DNA from: Acidimicrobiia bacterium
GTDB taxonomy: Bacteria; Actinomycetota; Acidimicrobiia; IMCC26256; BP-133
Assembly (NCBI GenBank): GCA_025923175.1
Contig: JAICGL010000006.1
Coordinates: 1-21,873, forward strand
DNA: 21,873 nt
Reading direction: 5' to 3'
Positions 1 through 6,668 of the stretch are shown in pieces; positions within the stretch are counted from its first letter, which is position 1; every line of letters starts with the position of its first letter. The notes under the pieces were generated by a model that saw only the letters and a program-made list of their open reading frames with translations, did not search any database and had not been told where the DNA came from. The position numbers were made by a program, and so were the translations under genes.

Positions 1-602
1 GAACGGGCATCGTCACGAAGCAGGCCGTGGAGCGCCGACGTGACCGCTTTCGACCCCACCGCCCGGACACCTCGCATCGTCATGCACTGATGTTCTGCTT
101 CGAGCACCACTCCCACGCCTTTGGGGGAGAGGTGCTCTTGCAGCCAGTCGGCCACCTGCTTAGTCAGGCGCTCCTGAACCTGGAGGTCGCGGGCGAAGAG
201 CTCGACCACCCGGGCCAACTTCGAAAGCCCGAGGAGCCGGTCGCCGGGTAGGTAGCCGACGTGGGCCACCCCCGAGAACGGCAGGAGGTGGTGCTGACAG
301 AGGGACTGGAAGGGGATGCCCCGGGCCAGGACGAGCTCGTCATAGCCCTCGTCGTTGGGAAACGTGGTGAGGTTGAAGTCCCGGGGGGTGAGCAGTTCGG
401 CATAGGACTTCGCCACCCGCCGGGGTGTCTCGACCAGGTGCTCCGAGGTCGGGTCGTGGCCCAAGGCGATGAGCAGGTCGGTGACCGCCTGCTCGGCCGC
501 CTCCAGATCGACCGCCTGCTGCTCCCGGGCGATCCGGAGGCGGCCCGGACGGGGGGCGGCTGAACTGGCGCGGGGGGTGTGGGCCAGGTCGTAGAGGGTC
601 AA
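1..602 (-). CDS. folE: GTP cyclohydrolase I (FolE), 3' end cut off by window edge
   Basis: This enzyme turns GTP into 7,8-dihydroneopterin triphosphate, the first step of folate/tetrahydropterin synthesis, in the cytosol. Exactly 200 codons are visible before the window edge. The zinc site is seen as Cys102 and His105 in the stretch LCQHHLLPFSG and as Cys173 in EAEHQCMTMRG, both hallmarks of type I FolE. The N-terminal half (VETPRRVAKSYAELL, about residues 57-71) also fits the family. The start is a TTG at 600-602, chosen because an AGAGGA ribosome site lies 8 bases upstream and homology begins soon after; no ATG fits. The C-terminus is missing because of the window edge, not a mutation. The DoxX-like gene lies 47 bases upstream on the same strand, so the two may be co-transcribed, although their functions are not obviously linked. 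Confidence 0.93.
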   Translation of the reverse strand, partial: MTLYDLAHTPRASSAAPRPGRLRIAREQQAVDLEAAEQAVTDLLIALGHDPTSEHLVETPRRVAKSYAELLTPRDFNLTTFPNDEGYDELVLARGIPFQSLCQHHLLPFSGVAHVGYLPGDRLLGLSKLARVVELFARDLQVQERLTKQVADWLQEHLSPKGVGVVLEAEHQCMTMRGVRAVGSKAVTSALHGLLRDDAR

Positions 603-610
603 CGATGCGT

Positions 611-616
611 TCCTCT
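611..616 (-). promoter_or_regulatory. Ribosome binding site deciding the TTG start of folE
   Basis: The minus strand reads AGAGGA here, 8 bases before TTG at 602. It supports the TTG start in the absence of an ATG. Confidence 0.6.
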
Positions 617-649
617 CAGGAAGTGACCGAGGGAGCCGGCGAGGACGGA

Positions 650-1108
650 TCAGGCCCGCGTGAGGCCGGGGCGGACGGCGCTGGCCAGCCGAGCCAGCGT
701 CAGGGCGCCGAGCAGCAGGCCAAAGTCCCGCAGGGCAATGTCGTAGAAGTTCGCCTGCATCAGCAGGTTGACGATGATTCCACCCAGCCAGGCGGCGACG
801 AGGTATCCCCCGAAGCGGGGCCGGAGGGCGACCACCAGGCCGGCCACAATCTCGATGGCGCCCACGGCGTACATGAGCTCGTGGGTGGTCCAGGGCAGGA
901 CGTCTGCGAACTCGGGAGCCAGGTAACGGTCCCAGTCGACGAGGACGTGCGCGAACTTGTCCAGCCCGAACAGGATCGGGGCGACGGTGAAACCGAGCCG
1001 CAGCAGCCAGAATGCCTGGGCGACCGGGTTCGTCCGCCACGCTGCGGCGGCCACGGCCGTCCGTTCGCCTCGGGCCGCGGGCGCGTCCTTCATGACAGCG
1101 GTACTCAT
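650..1108 (-). CDS. DoxX-like integral membrane protein
   Basis: The product has 152 residues and about four hydrophobic segments: roughly 28-48 (QAFWLLRLGFTVAPILFGLD), 72-95 (HELMYAVGAIEIVAGLVVAL), 98-118 and 125-145. The pattern of a first helix with LRLGFTVAPILFGLDKF, followed by a G-x-x-E-I-V-A-G-L helix, resembles the DoxX/DoxD-like family, whose members sit in the cytoplasmic membrane and in some cases support thiosulfate:quinone or redox-stress functions; the function here cannot be assigned. A GGAGG site lies 7 bases before the ATG, and a strong promoter lies just upstream. The N-terminus (about 25 residues) is polar and rich in Ala/Arg. It is followed 47 bases later by folE on the same strand. 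Confidence 0.75.
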   Translation of the reverse strand: MSTAVMKDAPAARGERTAVAAAAWRTNPVAQAFWLLRLGFTVAPILFGLDKFAHVLVDWDRYLAPEFADVLPWTTHELMYAVGAIEIVAGLVVALRPRFGGYLVAAWLGGIIVNLLMQANFYDIALRDFGLLLGALTLARLASAVRPGLTRA

Positions 1109-1129
1109 TGGATTGCCTCCGTTTCTAAG

Positions 1130-1141
1130 AGCGATTACGCT
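1130..1141. repeat. Small inverted repeat at the DoxX-like gene start site
   Basis: AGCG-ATTA-CGCT: two 4-base arms around a 4-base AT centre, placed at the expected transcription start of the DoxX-like promoter. It could be an operator, but the arms are short and chance cannot be excluded. Confidence 0.3.
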
Positions 1142-1143
1142 TG

Positions 1144-1172
1144 ATCCTAGAGAAGGCAGCTTCTTTTGTCAA
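1144..1172 (-). promoter_or_regulatory. Sigma-70 type promoter of the DoxX-like gene
   Basis: On the minus strand a perfect -35 TTGACA (1167-1172) is separated by 17 bases from a -10 TAGGAT (1144-1149). Transcription would begin near 1137, leaving a leader of about 30 bases with a GGAGG site. This is the best promoter match in the window. Confidence 0.75.
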
Positions 1173-1246
1173 CTGCCATTAGTGTTAGAAGGGGGGCATC
1201 GGGCGGACGGCGGCCCTTCCGGGCTAGAGTCTTCCCATTCGGGAAG

Positions 1247-1253
1247 AAGGAGG
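1247..1253 (+). promoter_or_regulatory. Ribosome binding site deciding a GTG start
   Basis: AAGGAGG, 6 bases before GTG at 1260. The frame is open much further upstream (to 957), but that part overlaps the promoter and the DoxX-like gene, so this site fixes the real start. Confidence 0.75.
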
Positions 1254-1259
1254 CAGACG

Positions 1260-1688
1260 GTGGGGCAGTCTGACGAGGAGCTCGCCTTTCCCGAGCCTTC
1301 TGAAGGGATCGTCAAGCCGGAGGAAGACAGCGTCGTGGCGTTTCTCGACGCGCCTGACCAGGTCGTGGCCGCCATGGAGGAACTCGTCGAGCAGGGCTTC
1401 GAGCGCGACCGAATCTGGGTCCTTTGTGGCGCCAAGGGGGCCGAGCGACTCGATGTCAGCGGCCGTCATCACGGGCTACGGGGTCGCGTCTACCGCTTCG
1501 TCGAGTGGATGAGCGACGAGAAGGGCATCCTGTTCAGGGCTCGAGACCATCTCGAGGCCGGTGGTCTCGTCCTGAGCGTGCCCGCCGACGAGGACCGGAA
1601 GTCTTCCGCCGCCCGTGTCCTCGGCGACAACGGCGCCCACGGCATGGCCCATTTCGGCCGGGACCACTGGGAACCGCTCGGCTCGTAG
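1260..1688 (+). CDS. Conserved-looking hypothetical protein, possibly stress-related
   Basis: The product has 142 residues, is soluble and has no signal peptide. After an acidic N-terminus (about 20 residues) comes an alpha/beta-looking stretch: FLDAPDQVVAAMEELVEQGF (about 28-47), then DRIWVLCGAKGAERLDVSG, a middle part LRGRVYRFVEWMSDEKG, and a C-terminal LSVPADE...AARVLGDNGAHGMAHFGRDHWEPL. The layout (a helix counting a 'dose' of a domain, a GA(K/E)GAERLD turn, a final H-x-x-HFG...W segment) resembles small actinobacterial hypothetical proteins I have seen described, sometimes as general-stress-like, but I cannot name a family. It is transcribed divergently from the DoxX-like gene and convergently with the GAPDH-like gene, ending 24 bases from it. 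Start chosen from the strong ribosome site. Confidence 0.7.
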   Translation: MGQSDEELAFPEPSEGIVKPEEDSVVAFLDAPDQVVAAMEELVEQGFERDRIWVLCGAKGAERLDVSGRHHGLRGRVYRFVEWMSDEKGILFRARDHLEAGGLVLSVPADEDRKSSAARVLGDNGAHGMAHFGRDHWEPLGS

Positions 1689-1712
1689 ACGAATCCGGCG
1701 GCACCTCGACGC

Positions 1713-2771
1713 CTACCGTGTGGTGAGCGCGGGCGGTTGGTGGTCTGCCTCCGTCGTCGGCCGAGCAGCCCCGGCCAGGATGCAGCAGAGGTCGACGACT
1801 CGGGCGGCATAGCCGGCTTCGTTGTCATACCAGGCAAGAACCTTCGCCTGGGTCCCGGGCCCTCTTCGGGTCGAGGTGAGATCGATGACGGCCGAGCGGC
1901 TCTCCCCCTGGAAGTCAGCCGAAACCAAGGGCTCGTCGGTGACGCCCAGAAGGGACCCCAAGGGCCCGGCCGCGGCCTTCGAGAAAGCGTCGTTGATCTG
2001 GTCCATCGTGGCCGGCTGGGTCAGTACCACGTTCAGATCAACGAGGGAAACGTCGGGTATCGGTACCTGAACCGCGATGCCCACCACCCGTCCAGTCAAC
2101 TCGGGCAGGACCCGGTCGATGGCCCGGGCGGCATCCGTTGTGGTGGGCATCATGTTCATTGTGGCCGACCGGGCTTGACGGCGGTCGTGGTGCATACCGT
2201 CGAGCAGCTGCTGGTCGCGGGTGAAGGCACGGATCGACGTCATGATGGCCCCTTCAACTCCGAAAGCCTCGTGGAGAACCTTCAGAACGGGGGCCAGGCA
2301 GTTGGTCGTGGAGGAGCTGGCCGATACGACATGGTGTCGGTGGGGGTCGTAGAGGTGATCGTTCACGCCGACCACCACGGTGAGATCGTCATTGCGGGCC
2401 GGGGCGGTGATGAGCACCTTGCGGGCGCCGCTCCGGAGGTGGGAGGCGGCGGCGTCGCGGTGGGTGAAGTGCCCGGTGGCCTCCACCACGACGTCGACGC
2501 CGAAGGCGTGCCAGGGCGACAGCAGTGGGTCGGACTGATGGGTCACGGGGATGGCCCGCCCGTCGACAACCAGATGCGCCTCGTCGTGGGTGATCTCCCC
2601 CGGGTAGCAGCCGAAGATGGAGTCGTACTTGAGCAGGTGGGCGCAGACCTTGGGTTCGGCACGTCGGGAGTTGATCACCACCACGTCCACGGCGGCCCGG
2701 CTCTGAGTGATCCGGCGGACCACTTGGCGACCGATTCGGCCGAACCCGTTGACGGCGACGCGCACGGTCAC
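1713..2771 (-). CDS. GAPDH-like protein with catalytic residues lost (probable pseudo-enzyme)
   Basis: The 352-residue product aligns along its full length with glyceraldehyde-3-phosphate dehydrogenase: Rossmann start VAVNGFGRIGRQVVR (about 5-19), HLLKYDS (45-51), VVEATGHF (95-102), STTNCLAP (154-161), LPEL (222-225) and YDNEAGYAARVVDL near the end. The active site is altered. Family Cys149 is Ser154 (SASSSTTNC in place of SNASCTTNC), family His176 is Arg181 (TSIRAFT for TTVHAYT, exactly 27 residues later as in the family), and the phosphate-binding Arg231 appears as Gln235 (AVQVPIP). The NAD-selecting Asp is replaced by Ser35 in NSRRAE, which might favour NADP. The Rossmann glycines are intact and there is no frameshift, so the fold is probably kept while the dehydrogenase activity is probably lost. 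GTG start with AAGGG 6 bases upstream; it follows the CbbX-like gene by 10 bases. Confidence 0.9.
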   Translation of the reverse strand: MTVRVAVNGFGRIGRQVVRRITQSRAAVDVVVINSRRAEPKVCAHLLKYDSIFGCYPGEITHDEAHLVVDGRAIPVTHQSDPLLSPWHAFGVDVVVEATGHFTHRDAAASHLRSGARKVLITAPARNDDLTVVVGVNDHLYDPHRHHVVSASSSTTNCLAPVLKVLHEAFGVEGAIMTSIRAFTRDQQLLDGMHHDRRQARSATMNMMPTTTDAARAIDRVLPELTGRVVGIAVQVPIPDVSLVDLNVVLTQPATMDQINDAFSKAAAGPLGSLLGVTDEPLVSADFQGESRSAVIDLTSTRRGPGTQAKVLAWYDNEAGYAARVVDLCCILAGAARPTTEADHQPPALTTR

Positions 2772-2781
2772 GGCTTTCCCT

Positions 2782-3735
2782 TCAGTTGTGCTCGGTGATA
2801 GAGCCGAGGTCTTCGGGCTCGATCCGCCCCAGGTCGTGGCGGGACCACCGGCGCTGTCCACCCGACATGATGCGGCGGGCTTGGCGGAGACGGGCCTCTT
2901 CGAGAACATCGCGGACGCTGCGGGCGTTGGCAAAGCCGGGTCGGTTGACGCGCCGTCGCAGGTAGCTTCGGAACGCCTCGCGGCCATCGGGAGAGAATTC
3001 GTAGCACTCCTCGGCCAGCAGGCGTTCGGCGATAGTGCACAGTTCGTCGATTGCGTAGTCCGGGAAGTCGATGTGATGGGCGATGCGGGAGCCGATGCCG
3101 GGATTGGCCTGCAAGAAACCAGCCATCCGGTCCTTGTCACCAGCCAGGATCACCACGAGCTCGTCCCGTTGATCCTCCATGGCCTGAAGGAGGATCTCGC
3201 AGGCTTCGGCGCCGTAGTCCCATTCGTTCTCAGCCCGGAAAAGGTCGTGGGCATCGTCGATGCACAACCCGCCGCCGAGGGCCCGCTGGAGGACCTCTTT
3301 GGTCTTGTGAGCCGAGTGGCCGATGTACTGGCCAACCAGTTCGTGTCGGGTGACGGTAACGAGGTGACCCCGTTCCAGGTAGCCCAGCTGTTTGAGCATC
3401 TCGACCATCCGGAGCGCGACCGTTGTCTTACCCGTTCCGGGCCCGCCGGTGAGGCACATGTGCAAACCGGGCCAGGAAGAGATCAGGCCGTAGCAGGACC
3501 GAAGCCGGTCCAGTAGGAGAAAGTCGGCGATCTGGCGAACCTGGGTCTTCACCGGGGCCAAGGCCACCAGTTCCAGGTCGAGGCGGTCGAGCATCTGATC
3601 GATGTCGAGGCAGCGACGCTCCTCGACAACGTCGATGACCTTGTGGGAGTTCAGGTTGTCGAGACTCCTCGGAGGTCCGAGGTCGAAGGCGTGTCCCACC
3701 GGCCACATGCGTGATTCCGCACCATTGTGGTCCAT
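2782..3735 (-). CDS. cbbX: CbbX-type AAA+ ATPase (red-type Rubisco activase family)
   Basis: CbbX proteins are hexameric AAA+ motors that free red-type Rubisco from inhibitory sugar phosphates. This 317-residue protein matches the family from about residue 48: LDLELVALAPVKTQVRQIA, Walker A GGPGTGKTT (97-105), the pore-loop GQYIGHSA with Tyr137 and KTKEVLQRA, the Walker B region LCIDDAHDLF (157-166), EILLQAMEDQRDELVVILAG (180-199), the Arg-finger region GSRIAHHIDFPDY (215-227), and FANARSVRD near 268. Two changes stand out: the Walker B Glu is Asp161 (IDDA for IDEA), and the sensor-1 LAGY is LAGD (Asp200). The ATG at 3735 overlaps the WhiB stop by one base (TGATG), which suggests coupled translation; an in-frame ATG at 3786 lies inside whiB and has no ribosome site. 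No Rubisco or phosphoribulokinase is in the window, so its partner is unknown. Confidence 0.85.
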   Translation of the reverse strand: MDHNGAESRMWPVGHAFDLGPPRSLDNLNSHKVIDVVEERRCLDIDQMLDRLDLELVALAPVKTQVRQIADFLLLDRLRSCYGLISSWPGLHMCLTGGPGTGKTTVALRMVEMLKQLGYLERGHLVTVTRHELVGQYIGHSAHKTKEVLQRALGGGLCIDDAHDLFRAENEWDYGAEACEILLQAMEDQRDELVVILAGDKDRMAGFLQANPGIGSRIAHHIDFPDYAIDELCTIAERLLAEECYEFSPDGREAFRSYLRRRVNRPGFANARSVRDVLEEARLRQARRIMSGGQRRWSRHDLGRIEPEDLGSITEHN

Positions 3736-4115
3736 CAGTTCGACGACCCGACGCCGACGTCCTGGGGCTCGCAACGTGCCCGCCATTCACTGAGGATCTT
3801 GGCCACTCGTCCGACGGGGAGTTCGACCCGGAAGCCAGCCGCCGCCCGATCCTCTTCTGACTCGCCGCCCCAGAAGCCGTACTCACCCTGGTCCCGGGCC
3901 CATTCCCGACAGGCGACCAGTACCGGGCAGCTACAACACAGCATTCGAGCCTCGCTTTCGCGGCGGTAGCGAGCCTCTGGGCGTTCGTTCTGAGCAGGGA
4001 AGAAAGCGGTGGTCCGCCCCCGGCAGGCCGCCCACCTCGCCCACCACTGCGGTGAGCGAGCGTCGCGCACGAGCCGGGGACGAGCCATTTCGCTGGCTGG
4101 AGCCACCGGGGTCAT
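3735..4115 (-). CDS. WhiB-family iron-sulfur transcription factor
   Basis: WhiB-like proteins are actinobacterial [4Fe-4S] regulators that respond to oxygen, nitric oxide or redox state and usually act with the main sigma factor. The 126-residue product shows the four ligands Cys31 (WAACRG), Cys60, Cys63 and Cys69 (C-x2-C-x5-C in LCCSCPVLVACREWA), the family phrase TAFFP, and the turn GFWGGESEEDR (80-90), followed by a basic C-terminal part. One extra Cys (61) lies inside the cluster motif. The start is uncertain: ATG 4115 gives a normal length and lies 13 bases after the CBS gene; ATG 4088 or the upstream in-frame ATG at 4148 are alternatives, and none has a clear ribosome site. Its stop overlaps the CbbX-like start, so it is probably co-expressed with the AAA+ and GAPDH-like proteins. 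It may regulate this operon itself (inference). Confidence 0.88.
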   Translation of the reverse strand: MTPVAPASEMARPRLVRDARSPQWWARWAACRGRTTAFFPAQNERPEARYRRESEARMLCCSCPVLVACREWARDQGEYGFWGGESEEDRAAAGFRVELPVGRVAKILSEWRARCEPQDVGVGSSN

Positions 4116-4128
4116 CGGTTCGGTGTCG

Positions 4129-4566
4129 TCACGTACGAGCGGCCACATAGTCACGCAGGACGTTTCGTTCCAGCTCGAGTTCCTCCAGGCGGTTCTTGAT
4201 GAGGTCACCGATGCTGATGACGCCGCAGAGGCGGCCCCCTCTCAGTACCGGAAGGTGGCGCTGCCGGTTCTCGGTCATGGTGGCCATGCATTCGTTGACG
4301 TCATCGTCGGGTCGGCAGTACCGCACCTGGCGGATCATGACGCTCTTGACAGGCAGGGACATCAGGTGGGCGCCGTGGCGAATGAGCCCCCGGGCGATAT
4401 CGCGGTCCGAGATCATGCCCGTCACGCGTTCCCCGTCTTTCGTTACGACCAACGCACCGATGTTGTTCCTGTTCATCTCGTGCAGAGCGAGCAGGACCAA
4501 GGTCTCGGGCTCGATGGTCGCGACGTCCCAGCCCTTGGCGTCGAGGATGCCGGCAACCTTTTTCAT
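4129..4566 (-). CDS. Tandem CBS-domain protein
   Basis: The 145-residue protein consists almost entirely of two CBS domains: about 8-62 (DAKGWDVATIEPETLVLLAL ... GMISDRDIARGLI) and 76-128 (MIRQVRYCRPDDDVNECMATM ... GVISIGDLIKNRL), followed by a short helical tail (EELELERNVLRDYV). Such stand-alone pairs bind adenosine nucleotides or similar ligands and report energy or redox state to partners; examples include actinobacterial hypoxic response proteins of the Hrp1 type. The start MKKVAGIL is backed by AAGGAAGG 4 bases upstream. It sits between the cupredoxin (20 bases) and whiB (13 bases) in a compact operon, which suggests a sensing role for this module; the ligand cannot be read from the sequence. 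Confidence 0.9.
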   Translation of the reverse strand: MKKVAGILDAKGWDVATIEPETLVLLALHEMNRNNIGALVVTKDGERVTGMISDRDIARGLIRHGAHLMSLPVKSVMIRQVRYCRPDDDVNECMATMTENRQRHLPVLRGGRLCGVISIGDLIKNRLEELELERNVLRDYVAART

Positions 4567-4586
4567 TGTGCCTTCCTTTCTCCCCG

Positions 4587-4952
4587 TCAGGGAGTGACCC
4601 GGACGACCCCGGTCATCTGGGGGTGGAAAGTGCAGATGTAGGCGAACTCGCCCGGGCGGTCGAACTTGTGCTCCCACTTCGCTCCGCCCTTCATCGTGCC
4701 GGAGTCGAAGGAGCCGTCATTGGCCGAGGCCGAGTGCGGCTGCTTGCCCTTGTTGGTCCAGGCAACGGTGCTGCCCGCCTTGACGGTGATGTTGGGGGGT
4801 TCGAACTTCCACGTGTTGGCATCCTTGGCGTTGCCTTCGACCATGTTGACGGCGACGCCGGCCGCGTCGGCCGGGATGGCGGCCAGCAACGTCACGCCGC
4901 TGACGGCACCGGCCAGTACGAGGGAGAGGGTCCTACAACGAAATGAGCGCAT
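4587..4952 (-). CDS. Secreted plastocyanin/azurin-like cupredoxin
   Basis: The 121-residue product begins with a Sec signal peptide (MRSFRCRTLS then a hydrophobic stretch, likely cleaved after ADA near residue 30). The mature part is one type-1 copper domain with the ligand set His73 (QPHSAS), Cys107, His110 and Met113 (YICTFHPQM). The FEPPNITVKAGSTVAWTN strand pattern is standard for plastocyanin-like proteins. It would be a soluble one-electron carrier outside the membrane. There is no lipobox, unlike the cupredoxin at 9152. AGGGGA lies 8 bases before the ATG. It follows the CopC-CopD gene by 61 bases and precedes the CBS gene by 20, so it is probably part of the long minus-strand operon. 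Confidence 0.92.
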   Translation of the reverse strand: MRSFRCRTLSLVLAGAVSGVTLLAAIPADAAGVAVNMVEGNAKDANTWKFEPPNITVKAGSTVAWTNKGKQPHSASANDGSFDSGTMKGGAKWEHKFDRPGEFAYICTFHPQMTGVVRVTP

Positions 4953-5013
4953 CAGCTGGTTCCCCTTTCTGTGGGTCAGGTGAGTTTCGACAACACGGAA
5001 ACGTCAAGCCCGG

Positions 5014-6537
5014 TCATGAGGGCGGAGACCGGCCGACAAGAGCGGCGGTCACGGCCAGGATGCTGGCGCCGATGCACAGCTCGGCTGACACCGCGGTCAC
5101 GAAGGGGCGCAGCGCGTGCAGTTCGCCCTCGATGCGTGTTGCTGACTCCGCCGGGATCGGCGCCACTGGGGTGGCGAGTGCAACGGCGGTCGCCCCGACC
5201 GTTACGAGCACACGTCGCTCGGCGGGCTCGATAGGCGCCATCGCCGGGACGTCAAGCGCCTCCGGGGACAGGTCCGGCAGACGGCGGTGGACGAAGGCAC
5301 GCGCTCGTGAGGCCACGGCCAGGAGCCCGACGACCAAGGCGAGTTTCAGCAGGAGGAAGCGGCCGTAGGAGGAGCCGGGGATGGCTCCCCAGCGGGGCGA
5401 GATGAGGAGGAGCAGAGCCGTCCCGGCTACGGCGGCCGTCGACACGCATCGGAACGCAAGGCGGGAGAAGCCAGGGGCGAGCCGGGCCAGCTCCGCTACG
5501 CGGCGACGAGGGAGGACGACGACGCCCAGGAAGGTCAGCCCGCCGAGCCACATCGACACCGCGCCAAGGTGGAGCACATCGACGGCTATGGGCAAAGGGC
5601 CCCGAGTGGAGGCGTGACTGAGCAGACCATGGGTTACCAGCGCGCCGACACCTGAGGCGGCAGCGCCGATCCGCCATGCAACGGAGCGCAGCGCCCGGGA
5701 CGGGTTGACGAGCAGAACGGCGACCACCGGGACGGCGAGAGCGAAACAGCCCAGACGGACGGCCAGGACCCGGCCGACGTGGGTTCCGTCGAGGGCTGTC
5801 AACGCCTCCGGTGTGAAGATGCCGAGAGCCGACCGACCGGAGACGGCCGCGCCCTTCAAGCCCAGGTTGGCAGCCGTGGCGACCAGGGCGACGCCCAGCG
5901 CGCCACCCAGCAGAACACGGCTGCGGTTCACGGCGGCGCCGTCCCGCCACAGCCCGGCCACGAACGTGACGCCACCCACGAGCACAGCCAAGGAGGCGAA
6001 CCCGAGGAGCCGGGCGAGATCCTGGGCCCCGGAGAGCGGGGCGAGCGCCTTGACGCGGCCGGAATCCGGCCGGGTCTCCGGTGGGCGGGAAGTCGCCCCG
6101 ACAGGTTGGGTCGGCCCGAGGGTCGTCCTGATGGGGGCCGGTGGCCCGACCAGCGGAGCGGCGGGGGCAACGGTGAACGCCAGCTCACCGCCCATCACGT
6201 CGCCGTCGGTACCGAACAGGAACCAGGTGAGGAGGTAGCGGCCGTCTCCGAGCGCCGGCATCGGCAACGCCACGTCGCGGTGATCAGCTGACGCGTAGGC
6301 GGGGCGTCCCACCGGCAGCCGTTGGCCGGCGCGTTGCAAGGTGACCTCCGCCCCTCGCACGTCGACCGGCAGGTCGTAGCGCACGACCACCCGGTCCGGA
6401 CGGGTGACGGTGGCCCCGTACTCCGGGTCGGTGCTCAACAGCTCGGCGTGGGCGAACGCGGGCTCGGCGCCGACGGCGATGCCGGCCACGCTCAAGAGGC
6501 CGGCACCCAGCCAGCGGAGCATCGTTCGACGGGACAT
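5014..6537 (-). CDS. CopC-CopD fusion, copper resistance/uptake membrane protein
   Basis: The 507-residue protein joins a periplasmic-type CopC domain to a polytopic CopD domain, as in Gram-positive YcnJ-like copper proteins. A signal peptide ends at PAFA, placing His30 at the mature N-terminus (HAELLSTDPEYGATV), where CopC proteins use a first-residue His to bind copper. The CopC fold continues to about 130 (FGTDGDVMGGELAFTV), and a Pro-rich linker (about 131-165) leads to eight or so membrane helices. The CopD part contains GLLSHAS, DVLHLGAVSMWLGGL and LLLKLALVVGLLAVASRARA. The second usual CopC copper His (family DGHPVSG) is replaced in DGDVMGG. The ATG has AGGAGG just upstream. The role is probably supply of copper for the cupredoxins and oxidase nearby, from gene context. 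Confidence 0.9.
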   Translation of the reverse strand: MSRRTMLRWLGAGLLSVAGIAVGAEPAFAHAELLSTDPEYGATVTRPDRVVVRYDLPVDVRGAEVTLQRAGQRLPVGRPAYASADHRDVALPMPALGDGRYLLTWFLFGTDGDVMGGELAFTVAPAAPLVGPPAPIRTTLGPTQPVGATSRPPETRPDSGRVKALAPLSGAQDLARLLGFASLAVLVGGVTFVAGLWRDGAAVNRSRVLLGGALGVALVATAANLGLKGAAVSGRSALGIFTPEALTALDGTHVGRVLAVRLGCFALAVPVVAVLLVNPSRALRSVAWRIGAAASGVGALVTHGLLSHASTRGPLPIAVDVLHLGAVSMWLGGLTFLGVVVLPRRRVAELARLAPGFSRLAFRCVSTAAVAGTALLLLISPRWGAIPGSSYGRFLLLKLALVVGLLAVASRARAFVHRRLPDLSPEALDVPAMAPIEPAERRVLVTVGATAVALATPVAPIPAESATRIEGELHALRPFVTAVSAELCIGASILAVTAALVGRSPPS

Positions 6538-6557
6538 GGGGCCTCCTCTCCCGGGCT

Positions 6558-6586
6558 CGGATCGGGCAACCGAAGCTGACCGTCAA
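6558..6586 (-). promoter_or_regulatory. Possible promoter of the CopCD operon
   Basis: The minus strand has a good -35 TTGACG (6581-6586), but 17 bases further only a weak -10 GATCCG (6558-6563). It lies 20 bases upstream of the CopCD ATG, after the terminator of the previous gene. Confidence 0.3.
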
Positions 6587-6616
6587 CGAAACGACGAATG
6601 ATTGGCGCGCCAGCCC

Positions 6617-6649
6617 CTCGACCCCCGGGGGGAGCCACCGGGGGTCGAG
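6617..6649 (-). terminator. Strong hairpin terminator after the cupredoxin-propeller gene
   Basis: A perfect 12-base-pair stem (CTCGACCCCCGG with CCGGGGGTCGAG) closes a 9-base loop 20 bases after the stop of the 6669-8771 gene. No T run follows on either strand, as is common in actinobacteria. It should separate that gene from the CopCD operon. Confidence 0.7.
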
Positions 6650-6668
6650 ATGGCCGGCCGGGCGGTCG

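Noticed and set aside
957..1259. Upstream extension of the 1260-1688 frame
   Set aside because: It runs over the DoxX-like gene and its promoter; AAGGAGG before GTG 1260 marks the start.
2772..3140. N-terminal extension of the GAPDH-like frame
   Set aside because: It overlaps the CbbX-like gene in another frame, and GAPDH homology begins exactly at GTG 2771, which has a ribosome site.
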